A stretch of 13,046 nt of DNA from Sphingobacterium sp. UBA6711. Its GTDB lineage: Bacteria > Bacteroidota > Bacteroidia > Sphingobacteriales > Sphingobacteriaceae. Made by a program: the position numbers and the translations under genes. The stretch spans positions 2,155 to 15,200 of the forward strand of contig DKIT01000145.1 of NCBI GenBank assembly GCA_002454415.1. The letters run 5' to 3'. Numbering within the stretch: the first letter of the stretch is position 1; each line of letters opens with the position of its first letter. Shown piece after piece: positions 7,073-13,046 of this stretch. The notes under the pieces were generated by a model. It saw only the letters and a program-made list of their open reading frames with translations. It had not been told where the DNA came from and did no database searches.

Positions 7073-7768
7073 ATGCTACTCTCGCAAAGTGGAATCAAGC
7101 TGTATAGTGCGTTGAATGGCCATATCGTCGAAGAAGTGCACAATGAAGAGTTTCCGATTGGTGAAAATAGGTTTTATAATACTTTTCCGGACAAAGCTAG
7201 CGATTCCAAACATCTGGACGATCTGTTGCGCGAATATTTAAATAGGGTGGATAAAGCGCTCATAGCCTATATCAGCGAAGAAAAAATAATGACATTGGTG
7301 TTCTGTACGGAGGATAATTACAGTAAGCTGATGCAGGTGGCTGATCGGCCGTCCATCTACTATGGTTATCTACCCATAGACTATAATAATGTCGAGACGC
7401 ATCAATTAGAAACGCGGGCATGGGAGTTTATGAAACAGGAATTGGAACGTAAAAATGAAGATTATTTTAAAGAGCTTGATTCAGCTATTGGGCAAGGTTT
7501 GGTATTGACTGATCTCCAGGAGATTTATCGTGCATGTCAGGATGGAAAGGGTGACTTTCTACTTGTGGAGGAAAACTTTCGCCAGGCTGTAAAATTAGTG
7601 TCCGATCGTGAGATCGAAATTGTGGAGGATCCTGTTGGGAAGGATATTGTCGAAGATATCAGCAGTTTACTCGCTTTATTTATTGATGAGCGGGGAGGGC
7701 AAACGCTCTATGTGCCGGAAATTCCGAATCAGGAGCTTCGTCCCATAGCGTTGAAAGTAAGGTACTAA
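7073..7768 (+). CDS. C-terminal fragment of baeRF_family3 protein
   Basis: Reinitiation at the ATG at 7073, 21 bases after the TGA and in the same frame, would give a 231-residue protein. It begins at the MLLSQSGIKLYSAL strand, carries the middle region (DDLLREYLNRVDKAL, then YYGYLPIDYNNVETHQL) and the C-terminal eL30-like domain (residues about 130-231). It lacks the N-terminal third of the family. No ribosome-binding site is visible before this ATG, but translational reinitiation after a nearby stop is possible. The GGQ triplet near the end (about 211-213) lies in the C-terminal domain, not in a catalytic release-factor loop. Confidence 0.55.
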   Translation: MLLSQSGIKLYSALNGHIVEEVHNEEFPIGENRFYNTFPDKASDSKHLDDLLREYLNRVDKALIAYISEEKIMTLVFCTEDNYSKLMQVADRPSIYYGYLPIDYNNVETHQLETRAWEFMKQELERKNEDYFKELDSAIGQGLVLTDLQEIYRACQDGKGDFLLVEENFRQAVKLVSDREIEIVEDPVGKDIVEDISSLLALFIDERGGQTLYVPEIPNQELRPIALKVRY

Positions 7769-7803
7769 GGAATTGAGCTTGGCTGGAACCTAGATAGTAG
7801 TGC

Positions 7804-7822
7804 TGATTGAATTATTCTATTG
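7804..7822. promoter_or_regulatory. Weak FUR-like palindrome upstream of the histidine kinase
   Basis: The 15-mer ATTGAAT-T-ATTCTAT at 7806-7820 has six of seven symmetric positions around T7813 and shares the 11-base run GAATTATTCTA with the palindrome at 11442-11460. It lies about 35 bases before a possible -7 element of the kinase gene. The region is very A+T-rich, so a chance match is quite possible. Confidence 0.25.
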
Positions 7823-7853
7823 ATAAGTTTTTTTTAATTATAGTTTTATTTGT

Positions 7854-7861
7854 TAGCTTTG
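7854..7861 (+). promoter_or_regulatory. Possible -7 promoter element for the histidine kinase gene
   Basis: TAGCTTTG fits the Bacteroidetes -7 consensus TAnnTTTG in all fixed positions and would give a leader of roughly 40 bases before the GTG start at 7908. The -33 region, about 20 bases upstream, is a run of T without the G, so the match is partial. Confidence 0.35.
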
Positions 7862-7907
7862 ATGATTAGTAAACCATATTGTTATTTTCTTTTTATCGTA
7901 GTTTATA

Positions 7908-8792
7908 GTGGAAAGTCAAACTATCATTACATTGCTTATTGTCGGAATCGTTATCAGTAAAACGCTTATAGGTGTACTGATTTATTTTTTGATCCGAAAG
8001 AATCGTCTGTTGAAAATCGAACAATTTAAATTAAGCACAGCCAATACGCTACTTAGTGAACAGGCTCACCGTATTCAGCATTATAATGAAGAACTCAAAA
8101 TAGCGGAAAATTTTAAAACAAAAGTGCTATCGATTGCTTCACACGATCTTCGGGCACCATTTGCTTCGGTAGAAATACTACTGTCTGTCGAAGACATTTC
8201 GCTTATTGGCAAGGAAGATCTTCAATTGATTTTTACCAATTTAAAGGGACAAGTGCGCCGATCGCGTAACATGCTGGAGGAGGTTTTGCTCTGGACAGAA
8301 TCGCAATTGCGGGATAAAATCGAACATACGGAAAGCTGTAATGTTCTTACACAAATAGGAGATATTATACGTGTTTATGAGCCTGAAATTCAAAAGAACA
8401 ATATGCAGATCTCGACGAGTTTAGACCAAAATTTTTATGTCAATACGCATAAAGAGATATTGTCTTTTGTGATTAGGAATGTCATCAATAATGCGATCAA
8501 ATATGGTCGGCAGAGTGGGAAAATACAGATTCAGTTGACAGATAATACAAGAGATCAGTGGGCATTGACGATTATCAATGATGGCGAAGAACTATCGCCT
8601 GAAATCCTGCATAATCTCAATTTTGTCAATAGCTGGGAGCTTCAAAAACCTACCAATAAAAACGGCGCAGGATTGGGAATTTCGCTCTGTCGGGATCTGC
8701 TGAAAAGAATCCATGGAAGCCTGCATTTTGAAAATAAGAAAGATGTAGGTGTTTCGGTCACATTGAGATTTCCTCATCAGCAAGTTGCCTAG
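7908..8792 (+). CDS. Membrane-anchored sensor histidine kinase, orphan, GTG start
   Basis: This 294-residue HisKA/HATPase_c kinase has one N-terminal transmembrane helix (about 6-29) with almost nothing outside the membrane. A coiled-coil-like linker follows (31-70), then the H-box KVLSIASHDLRAPF with phospho-acceptor His79. The N-box is FVIRNVINNAIKYG (188-200). The G1 region is INDGEELSPE (223-232), with Asn in the place of the usual first Asp of DxGxG and Glu for the second Gly. The G2 box is NGAGLGISLCRDLL (252-265). The first in-frame codon after an upstream TAG that can start is GTG at 7908; no ATG is available. No sensor domain and no neighbouring response regulator are seen, so it probably phosphorylates a regulator encoded elsewhere. 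The lipoprotein gene 74 bp downstream may be co-transcribed. Confidence 0.88.
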   Translation: MESQTIITLLIVGIVISKTLIGVLIYFLIRKNRLLKIEQFKLSTANTLLSEQAHRIQHYNEELKIAENFKTKVLSIASHDLRAPFASVEILLSVEDISLIGKEDLQLIFTNLKGQVRRSRNMLEEVLLWTESQLRDKIEHTESCNVLTQIGDIIRVYEPEIQKNNMQISTSLDQNFYVNTHKEILSFVIRNVINNAIKYGRQSGKIQIQLTDNTRDQWALTIINDGEELSPEILHNLNFVNSWELQKPTNKNGAGLGISLCRDLLKRIHGSLHFENKKDVGVSVTLRFPHQQVA

Positions 8793-8866
8793 CTATAAGA
8801 AATACGAGGGCACTCAAACATTTTTCTGGTCATATTGTTGTTAAAGGCGAGGTATAAGCCCTGATT

Positions 8867-9790
8867 ATGAAATTGCTTCTTTTTACCATAAGACCCTTTT
8901 TTTTACTGTTACTGCTGCTTTTAGCTGGTTGTTCCAGTTTGATCAATACTGTTCAGGTACAAACGCTGACTAAGAATTACTGTGCGCCGAATGTTGTGTA
9001 TACATCGATTCCGTTACAGGAAATTTCGAGTTCGGACAGCTCCCGGCTCAGAACGGTGTTTTCCTATCATGATTATGTCCTGGTCAAGTACCTCAATCTG
9101 GCCATCCCTGTGCTCAAATATCTAGATAGTCCAGATAATCCTGCGATCAAACTAGCAGCAAAACAACAGATAACCGAAAAGTACATGTTATTTGAGACTG
9201 AATTGAATGCCATCGCTGCAGAACTTGACTGTAGTGGCGAACGTATTGATAAACTTGCTGGCTATATAGATGAATTGAATGCAAAAACACAAACCCGACT
9301 GACCGTCGCGTCGATTGTACTCGGGGCTATTACAGCAGTCACCGCCACAACGGTCAAAAATGATAAGCTCACCAATGGACTTAGAATAGCAGGTGGGGCA
9401 GGGACTGCCGTACTGGGATTTATGACCCTAAATCCCAAAGGAAAAAGGGTCAATATGCCCCTGCAGCGGAATATGCTCCAAAGCATCTGGTATCAAAATA
9501 ACCATGCGCAAATCTATCCAAGCTCGCTTTGGGGGATATTATCGGAGAAGAAATTTAGCAACTCAGAAAATCTTTCCCTCATCCAAACGACACGACAGCG
9601 CTGGTTGCAATATGGCTTGGACAATCAACAAGATAATCCTTTAGAGAAACTCTATTTTCGGGATGGGGGCATTTTTGCTGCTGAGGAACTACATGATCTA
9701 GCCAATATGCACAATGAGCTGCAAGCGACCATACGTTCTATACAACAGGATATGCGGAGTTTGATCCAGGCGATCAATACCCTGGAATAG
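8867..9790 (+). CDS. Lipoprotein of unknown function with central hydrophobic segments
   Basis: This 307-residue protein starts with a strongly hydrophobic signal (nine consecutive Phe/Leu after Pro10, mostly Leu) and lipobox LAGC, with the lipid-bearing Cys at 22. The mature part is mostly helical. Two hydrophobic glycine/alanine-rich stretches (about 146-162 and 171-188, the second containing IAGGAGTAVLGFM) could form a hairpin in a membrane, like glycine-zipper proteins. The last 35 residues (EELHDLANMHNELQATIRSI) form a likely coiled coil. I do not recognise a family. It lies 74 bp after the histidine kinase on the same strand, so shared transcription is possible. It is convergent with the next gene, and the two stops are only 29 bp apart with no clear terminator between. 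Confidence 0.75.
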   Translation: MKLLLFTIRPFFLLLLLLLAGCSSLINTVQVQTLTKNYCAPNVVYTSIPLQEISSSDSSRLRTVFSYHDYVLVKYLNLAIPVLKYLDSPDNPAIKLAAKQQITEKYMLFETELNAIAAELDCSGERIDKLAGYIDELNAKTQTRLTVASIVLGAITAVTATTVKNDKLTNGLRIAGGAGTAVLGFMTLNPKGKRVNMPLQRNMLQSIWYQNNHAQIYPSSLWGILSEKKFSNSENLSLIQTTRQRWLQYGLDNQQDNPLEKLYFRDGGIFAAEELHDLANMHNELQATIRSIQQDMRSLIQAINTLE

Positions 9791-9819
9791 CGCGAAATAT
9801 TCCGAAGCCCCAGACCGCG

Positions 9820-10545
9820 TTACTTCCGCCGGATCTGTAATTTTACACCCAAAGCAAGTCCGATGTAATCATCAAATTTCAGGTATTTATTCTGCACGCC
9901 ACTGATCAGATAAAGATCACTGGTATGGAGATCATAATAAAATTTGATGCCCTCAAAGTAAGAACTGTTGGAGTTGATCTTGTAAGTAAAATCTTGCCCA
10001 ACAAAGATATTGATGCGTAATCTGGTGGAAAACCGATAGTAACTATTGGGATACTTATCCGGCTCCTTGTACCAGAATTGCTTTCCTAAAGTCGTGTTGA
10101 GGTAAGCACCCGTGCGGAGGGGATGATAGGTAATCTGCTTGTTTAATGCGACTTTCCAAGGCGTATAGGATTGACGTAGCGTGAATGTTAGTTTGGCGCG
10201 ATCAGTGTCGTATTTGGGTACGTAGCCGATCAAGAAATCGGTAGACCAATGTTTGTGCCTTCCGTAATCCCAGCCAGCGCCTGCGGAAAACAGTCCAATA
10301 GATCCACCATATTGAATCATATAACTGGAGGGAACGAGATTAAATGCTGCTTTCTTTAGTGCTCTGCTGCTTACATTTTCTGTTTCGGTAAATTCGTTTC
10401 CAACGATCTTGGTCTTGGTGCTGTCTACGCTATAAATTGTATCGCGCATGGGCAGATGGGCTGCTTGTGCGATAATAGCAGTGGAAAGAAAATTTAAAAC
10501 AAGTAGGGGTAAGCGTGTTTTCGGCTTAATAAGAGACAAGTTCAT
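9820..10545 (-). CDS. Secreted beta-rich protein, probable outer-membrane barrel of unknown function
   Basis: This 241-residue protein has a signal peptide (MNLSLIKPKTRLPLLVLNFL, cleavage likely after AIIAQA). The mature part contains regular amphipathic strands with Tyr/Trp/Phe (QYGGSIGLFSAGAGWDYG, STDFLIGYVP, YYRFSTRLRINIFVGQDF, DDYIGLALGVKLQI), as in a small outer-membrane barrel. No known family is recognised. The frame is open much further upstream, but that part overlaps the phosphoesterase gene and reads as low-quality Thr/Ser/Pro-rich sequence. The ATG at 10543-10545 is preferred because it gives a proper signal peptide. It overlaps the phosphoesterase end by 20 bp, indicating translational coupling and a shared task. 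Confidence 0.72.
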   Translation of the reverse strand: MNLSLIKPKTRLPLLVLNFLSTAIIAQAAHLPMRDTIYSVDSTKTKIVGNEFTETENVSSRALKKAAFNLVPSSYMIQYGGSIGLFSAGAGWDYGRHKHWSTDFLIGYVPKYDTDRAKLTFTLRQSYTPWKVALNKQITYHPLRTGAYLNTTLGKQFWYKEPDKYPNSYYRFSTRLRINIFVGQDFTYKINSNSSYFEGIKFYYDLHTSDLYLISGVQNKYLKFDDYIGLALGVKLQIRRK

Positions 10546-11335
10546 GCGTATAGTGATCCTTGGTAATGGTAAAAATAAGAAATTGGCGTTTGCCGATATT
10601 TGGCGTGCCATAGTAGGTAATTCCGTCCTTGAAAATATCGTCTTCCTGGTAAGTATGGTCGTGGCCATTGTTGCAATAGAGGAGGTTGGGATACTGTCTG
10701 ATGCTATATTGGAAGACGGAAGCGACGTTGTTGTTAAACTGATCAGAAGTTGGTCTGGCATGCATGACAACAACGGTTTGGTCAAAACGGCTTGTATCCT
10801 TCTGACGTTCAAGTTCAATAAATGAAAAATCAGGAACCGGTCTGGAATAGTCCGACTCGAGCGCATTGGTATTTAAACATAAAAATTTTGTCTTTCCGGC
10901 AATAAAGCTATAGTTGGGGGGACCAAATACTTGTTCAAAGATTTCTTCCCCATTGGCTAGACAGTCGTGATTGCCCAGGAGCGCCACGTAAGGCTGTTTC
11001 AATTTTTCAAGGATATCGCGTTGCCATAGAAATTCTTTTGTGAGCCCAAAGTCACTGAGGTCGCCACCATGGACAATGAAATCGATATCATTTCTTTGAT
11101 TGACTATTTTTACAAAATCGTCAAGATCATCATACCAACGTTGCGAATCGCTGATGAATGCATACTTGATCGTATCTTTTTTAGCCAAGTTCTTTTCAAT
11201 CAATGCGATGTTTTCGTGGTTAATGTTTTTTCGACCTTCTATTTTTCCAGAATAGGGGTGGACATCAAACATGTCACAACCCTGGAGTAAGAAGGTAATG
11301 AAAGCGAGGGTAATATAAATAATGTGTTTTTTCAT
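10526..11335 (-). CDS. Calcineurin-like metallophosphoesterase lipoprotein
   Basis: This 269-residue lipoprotein has a signal with lipobox LLQGC (Cys20). The metal-site motifs of the calcineurin-like phosphoesterase family appear in order: ISDSQ at 61-65, HGGDLSD at 89-95, LLGNHDC at 119-125, VVMHARP at 189-195 and NNGHDHTY at 222-229. The first motif is D-S-Q rather than D-x-H, a variant that replaces one metal-ligand His; the other ligands (Asp92, Asn122, His192, His225, His227) are present. It probably hydrolyses a phosphate ester outside the inner membrane, but the substrate is unknown. The start at 11333-11335 is chosen over one 10 codons upstream because it places a compact signal peptide. 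The downstream outer-membrane-type gene overlaps its end by 20 bp, so they form a two-gene operon. Confidence 0.87.
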   Translation of the reverse strand: MKKHIIYITLAFITFLLQGCDMFDVHPYSGKIEGRKNINHENIALIEKNLAKKDTIKYAFISDSQRWYDDLDDFVKIVNQRNDIDFIVHGGDLSDFGLTKEFLWQRDILEKLKQPYVALLGNHDCLANGEEIFEQVFGPPNYSFIAGKTKFLCLNTNALESDYSRPVPDFSFIELERQKDTSRFDQTVVVMHARPTSDQFNNNVASVFQYSIRQYPNLLYCNNGHDHTYQEDDIFKDGITYYGTPNIGKRQFLIFTITKDHYTHELVSY

Positions 11336-11362
11336 TTGTGTGATGTGCTGACTTTTTGAACT

Positions 11363-11370
11363 CAAAAGTA
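11363..11370 (-). promoter_or_regulatory. Possible -7 promoter element for the phosphoesterase operon
   Basis: On the minus strand TACTTTTG fits TAnnTTTG exactly and would start a transcript about 20 bases before the chosen ATG at 11335. This also argues against the upstream alternative start at 11365, which would lie inside the promoter. No clear -33 TTTG is found at the right distance. Confidence 0.35.
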
Positions 11371-11441
11371 AGTTTTACGAAATGAAAGCGAGGTTTTTTG
11401 GGTTTTTTATTACCCTTAAATGATATTAGGTGCATAGGGTT

Positions 11442-11460
11442 GTTTGGAATTATTCTAAAT
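11442..11460. promoter_or_regulatory. FUR-family-like palindrome upstream of the phosphoesterase operon
   Basis: GTTTGGAATTATTCTAAAT is symmetric at seven of nine arm positions around T11451 (7-1-7 core TTGGAAT-T-ATTCTAA, six of seven). Its right half is the exact reverse complement of ATTTAGAAT at 6403-6411, in the sigma operon operator. It lies about 107 bp before the phosphoesterase ATG and about 70 bp before the proposed -7 element, so it does not overlap the promoter suggested here. Confidence 0.4.
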
Positions 11461-11504
11461 AATTATTAATTTTAAAAAAGCATTATACTAATTTGTTGTT
11501 TCAT

Positions 11505-11539
11505 AAAAAAGACCTGTCGTGAGATAGGTCTTCTTTTTT
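11505..11539 (-). terminator. Intrinsic terminator after the second ECF sigma gene
   Basis: AAGACCT (11509-11515) and AGGTCTT (11526-11532) pair as a perfect 7-bp stem with a 10-base loop. On the minus strand the stem runs straight into a run of six T, as expected for a terminator some 20 bases after the sigma stop at 11561. On the plus strand a C and then six T also follow, so the structure is symmetric and could work both ways, but no plus-strand gene ends here. Confidence 0.75.
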
Positions 11540-11560
11540 AAGGCAGGTTGGGATTTTCTG

Positions 11561-12151
11561 CTAAGAATATAAAAATTTGATCATGTAAAGCAGCACCAGG
11601 AGATTTTGTTTTGGCATACCCATAATATCTTTCAGTGCTTCCATAGCACGATTGTTCAATTTGTACAAACCTTTAACTGAGATATTGGTCATGGCGCTGA
11701 TTTCTTCATAACTCAATTCCTCGAAATACCTTAGAAAAATAACTTCCTTCTGTTTTCCTGTTAATTGCTCCAAAGCTTGAATGAGTTTGAATGCATTGCC
11801 CCGTTGCTCTTCGGCAGCGATGTAATTGGATTCGACGTCGTAAGTAAGCTGAAAATCATCCTTTTCGCCAAATGAAGATAACCTACCATCGCGCAGTTGC
11901 GTATTTAACAAACTATTTTTAAGGGCGACCAACAAATAGTGCTTTGGGTTGGAAATGCTTTTTAGTTTGCTCCGGTTTTCCCAAAACTTGATAAATATAT
12001 CTTGAATGGAGTCTCGGACATAATCTTCGTCTTTGACCCGTCGCATGCCATATTCGTATAGACTGGGCAGCAGAACACGATAGATCTGTTCGAAAGCCTG
12101 TTTGTCGCCTTCGATAAAATCATTCCAATACAGATCGATGGTTTTGTTCAT
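11561..12151 (-). CDS. ECF RNA polymerase sigma factor (FecI-like), divergent from a FecR gene
   Basis: This 196-residue ECF sigma factor has region 2 at about 8-85 (core DEDYVRDSIQDIFIKFWENR, 41-60) and region 4 at about 120-175, with the typical LTGKQKEVIFLRYFEELSYE run at 130-149 and helix-turn-helix EISAMTNISVKGLYKLNNRA. The C-terminal tail is hydrophobic (LLVLLYMIKFLYS). It belongs to the Bacteroidetes FecI-like group that normally works with a FecR anti-sigma factor and a TonB-dependent receptor, often of SusC type. Here the partner FecR gene lies on the opposite strand, starting 274 bp away. The gene stands alone on its strand and is closed by a strong terminator. Confidence 0.92.
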   Translation of the reverse strand: MNKTIDLYWNDFIEGDKQAFEQIYRVLLPSLYEYGMRRVKDEDYVRDSIQDIFIKFWENRSKLKSISNPKHYLLVALKNSLLNTQLRDGRLSSFGEKDDFQLTYDVESNYIAAEEQRGNAFKLIQALEQLTGKQKEVIFLRYFEELSYEEISAMTNISVKGLYKLNNRAMEALKDIMGMPKQNLLVLLYMIKFLYS

Positions 12152-12425
12152 GTAGAATTTATGCCATTAAACGAATAGATCACTTGCTTTTTCAAAAATA
12201 GTAAAGATTTGATAACAATAAGCCAACCCCTATTTTAAAATTTAAGTTTAAGCGCATCGAAATTGCTATTTGGCTCAAAAATTAAGAATCTGGTCATTTG
12301 TTGAAGTATCAATTATGAAATTGGCAAGCTTTGGAAATAGCTTTTAAATTTTTTTTAAAAAAAGATTAAAATTCATGGGATAAAATCTGATCCCTATTTG
12401 TCATGTAATTAACAAAGGCTTTATA
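12152..12425. other. Divergent promoter region between sigma and FecR genes
   Basis: These 274 bases are strongly A+T-rich and hold no gene. They must contain both promoters. A long run of T then A (about 12351-12362) forms a symmetric A/T tract near the FecR side and may bend DNA. No FUR-like palindrome was found. On the FecR side no good TAnnTTTG element is seen; the closest is TATTTG near 12412, so the FecR gene may use the ECF sigma or another promoter type. Confidence 0.4.
12193..12200 (-). promoter_or_regulatory. Possible -7 promoter element for the second sigma gene
   Basis: TATTTTTG on the minus strand matches TAnnTTTG and would leave a leader of about 35 bases before the ATG at 12151. 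A TTG lies 23 bases upstream (12226-12224), slightly further than the usual 19-21. Confidence 0.35.
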
Positions 12426-13046
12426 ATGGAGAAATATAATACGTATAGTACACAGGATTTTTTGGATGATCTGGATTTTGTACGCTTTGTCAAATATCAG
12501 GGCGAGGCAGATCTCGCCTATTGGCGTCATTGGCGTACAACTGATCCCGAAAATATGCAAGCTTATGATGAAGCTTTTGCTTATCTCCATGCGTTACTTG
12601 GAATCGAGCGTATCTTACCTGATCCAACATTTACGGATAGCCTTTTTCAAGATATTGAATTAAGCATCGCAAGGAATCGAAAGAAAAAGAAGGGGCGTAT
12701 CATCCGTATATGGACGGCGATGGCGGGTGCGGCAGCGGTTATTGTCTTTATGGTCGCTTCCTGGTATTATCAGTCCATGGTAGTTGTCCAGACCGGAAGC
12801 GGTATGTTGCAGACTGTTGTTTTGCCTGATAGCAGTACCGTACAGTTAAATGCGAATTCTTCGGTGGCTTACCGACGTGCCTGGAGATGGCTGTCGAAAC
12901 GGGAAGTATATACCACTGGTGAGGCTCTTTTGGAAGTAAAACACTTGAACAAAGACCTGTCAAATATCCATGAAAGTGAAAAATTTACAGCTTATACTGG
13001 CGACCTTGCCGTTGAGGTATTGGGAACTAAATTTAATATCAGAAAT
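12426..13046 (+). CDS. FecR-type anti-sigma factor / signal transducer, partial (cut by right edge)
   Basis: The frame is open from ATG at 12426 to the window end (207 codons, no stop). The N-terminal cytoplasmic part (1-85, with GEADLAYWRHWRTTDPENMQ at 26-45) should bind the sigma factor. A Lys-rich stretch (86-89) precedes one transmembrane helix (about 93-113). The FecR domain follows: QTGSGMLQTVVLPDSSTVQL (122-141), the KREVYTTGEALLEV segment (158-171) and AVEVLGTKFNIRN at the edge, all family hallmarks. Known family members sense a ligand-loaded receptor through the periplasmic part and control a FecI-like sigma factor, here probably the one encoded divergently. An in-frame TAA upstream and the lack of another start support this ATG. 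The missing part should contain the rest of FecR and a DUF4974-type domain. Confidence 0.9.
   Translation, partial: MEKYNTYSTQDFLDDLDFVRFVKYQGEADLAYWRHWRTTDPENMQAYDEAFAYLHALLGIERILPDPTFTDSLFQDIELSIARNRKKKKGRIIRIWTAMAGAAAVIVFMVASWYYQSMVVVQTGSGMLQTVVLPDSSTVQLNANSSVAYRRAWRWLSKREVYTTGEALLEVKHLNKDLSNIHESEKFTAYTGDLAVEVLGTKFNIRN

Larger units (their letters stand above)
6689..7768 (+). pseudogene. baeRF_family3 protein gene interrupted by one in-frame TGA (7049-7051)
   Basis: Read through the TGA, this frame encodes about 359 residues with the full plan of baeRF_family3, bacterial relatives of archaeal/eukaryotic release factor 1 thought to act on ribosomes. An N-terminal THR-type segment with DRIKIKNLIKEA (about 36-47) leads into the RNase-H-fold-like middle region, and an eL30-like C-terminal domain ends in GGQTLYVPEI...RPIALKVRY, as these proteins do. 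The two halves are in exactly the same frame. The seven codons between the TGA and the next ATG (RQTNYLI) continue family-like sequence into MLLSQSGIKLY, so a single nonsense codon is the only lesion seen. It may be a pseudogene, a sequencing error, a split gene, or a readthrough site: UGA followed by C is a leaky context. The rest of the frame is intact, which suggests recent damage or retained use. Confidence 0.7.

Noticed and set aside
7700..7711. GGQ motif in the baeRF C-terminal part, as in class I release factors
   Set aside because: It sits in the eL30-like end region where this family commonly has GG followed by a beta-strand, not in the catalytic loop of the middle domain; coincidence is likely.
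9791..9819. Terminator between the convergent lipoprotein and barrel genes
   Set aside because: The 29-bp gap has scattered CGCG and CCG/CGG pieces but no stable stem followed by T-run.
10448..10825. 125-codon plus-strand open frame
   Set aside because: Antisense to the phosphoesterase and barrel genes, whose motifs are clear; no recognisable protein.
10546..10866. Long N-terminal extension of the outer-membrane-type protein frame
   Set aside because: It lies wholly inside the phosphoesterase gene on the same strand, reads as Thr/Ser/Pro-rich shadow sequence, and would hide the good signal peptide that begins at 10545.
11336..11365. Upstream ATG for the phosphoesterase, 10 codons earlier
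   Set aside because: It would place polar residues before the lipoprotein signal and overlap the proposed -7 promoter element.
1..13046. tRNA, rRNA, CRISPR array, insertion sequence, toxin-antitoxin or phage genes
   Set aside because: None seen: no regularly spaced direct repeats, no transposase-like frames, and no tRNA or rRNA-like sequence were noticed on reading both strands.

Overview
The window looks like chromosomal DNA from a Bacteroidota bacterium, probably of the Sphingobacterium/Pedobacter group. The signs are moderate G+C, Bacteroidetes-type promoter elements (TAnnTTTG at -7), almost no Shine-Dalgarno sequences, ECF sigma/anti-sigma pairs, a CarboxypepD_reg-type TonB-dependent receptor, and several lipoproteins with a clear Cys at +1. 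The genus is an inference from style; no rRNA or marker gene is present.

Left block (1-6421, minus strand): one tight operon reads, in transcription order, ECF sigma factor, short membrane anti-sigma factor, beta-propeller-like lipoprotein, TonB-dependent receptor, DUF4374 lipoprotein, and the first 22 codons of another exported protein that runs off the left edge. Receptor plus DUF4374 lipoprotein resembles the XusA/XusB xenosiderophore uptake pair of Bacteroides, so ferric-siderophore capture is the likely job. The sigma promoter has a near-perfect TTTG-N20-TATATTTG layout, and a 19-bp FUR-family-like palindrome sits across its -33 element and spacer. Iron control through a Fur-like repressor on top of sigma/anti-sigma control is therefore plausible. 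The lipoprotein upstream of the receptor seems to be a diverged paralogue of the one downstream, so the receptor is bracketed by two related surface lipoproteins.

Middle block (6689-9790, plus strand): a baeRF_family3 (bacterial relative of archaeal/eukaryotic release factor 1) gene split by a single in-frame TGA, then a small GTG-started histidine kinase with no adjacent response regulator, then a lipoprotein of unknown function.

Right-centre block (9820-11540, minus strand): a calcineurin-like phosphoesterase lipoprotein overlapping by 20 bp with a secreted, beta-rich, probable outer-membrane protein. A second FUR-like palindrome lies upstream, and a bidirectional-looking terminator separates this pair from the next gene.

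Right block (11561-13046): a second ECF sigma factor (minus strand), divergent from a canonical FecR anti-sigma factor (plus strand) that is cut by the right edge. FecI/FecR pairs like this usually control a SusC/SusD-type uptake operon, which would lie beyond the window. No tRNA, rRNA, CRISPR array, insertion sequence or phage gene was seen.
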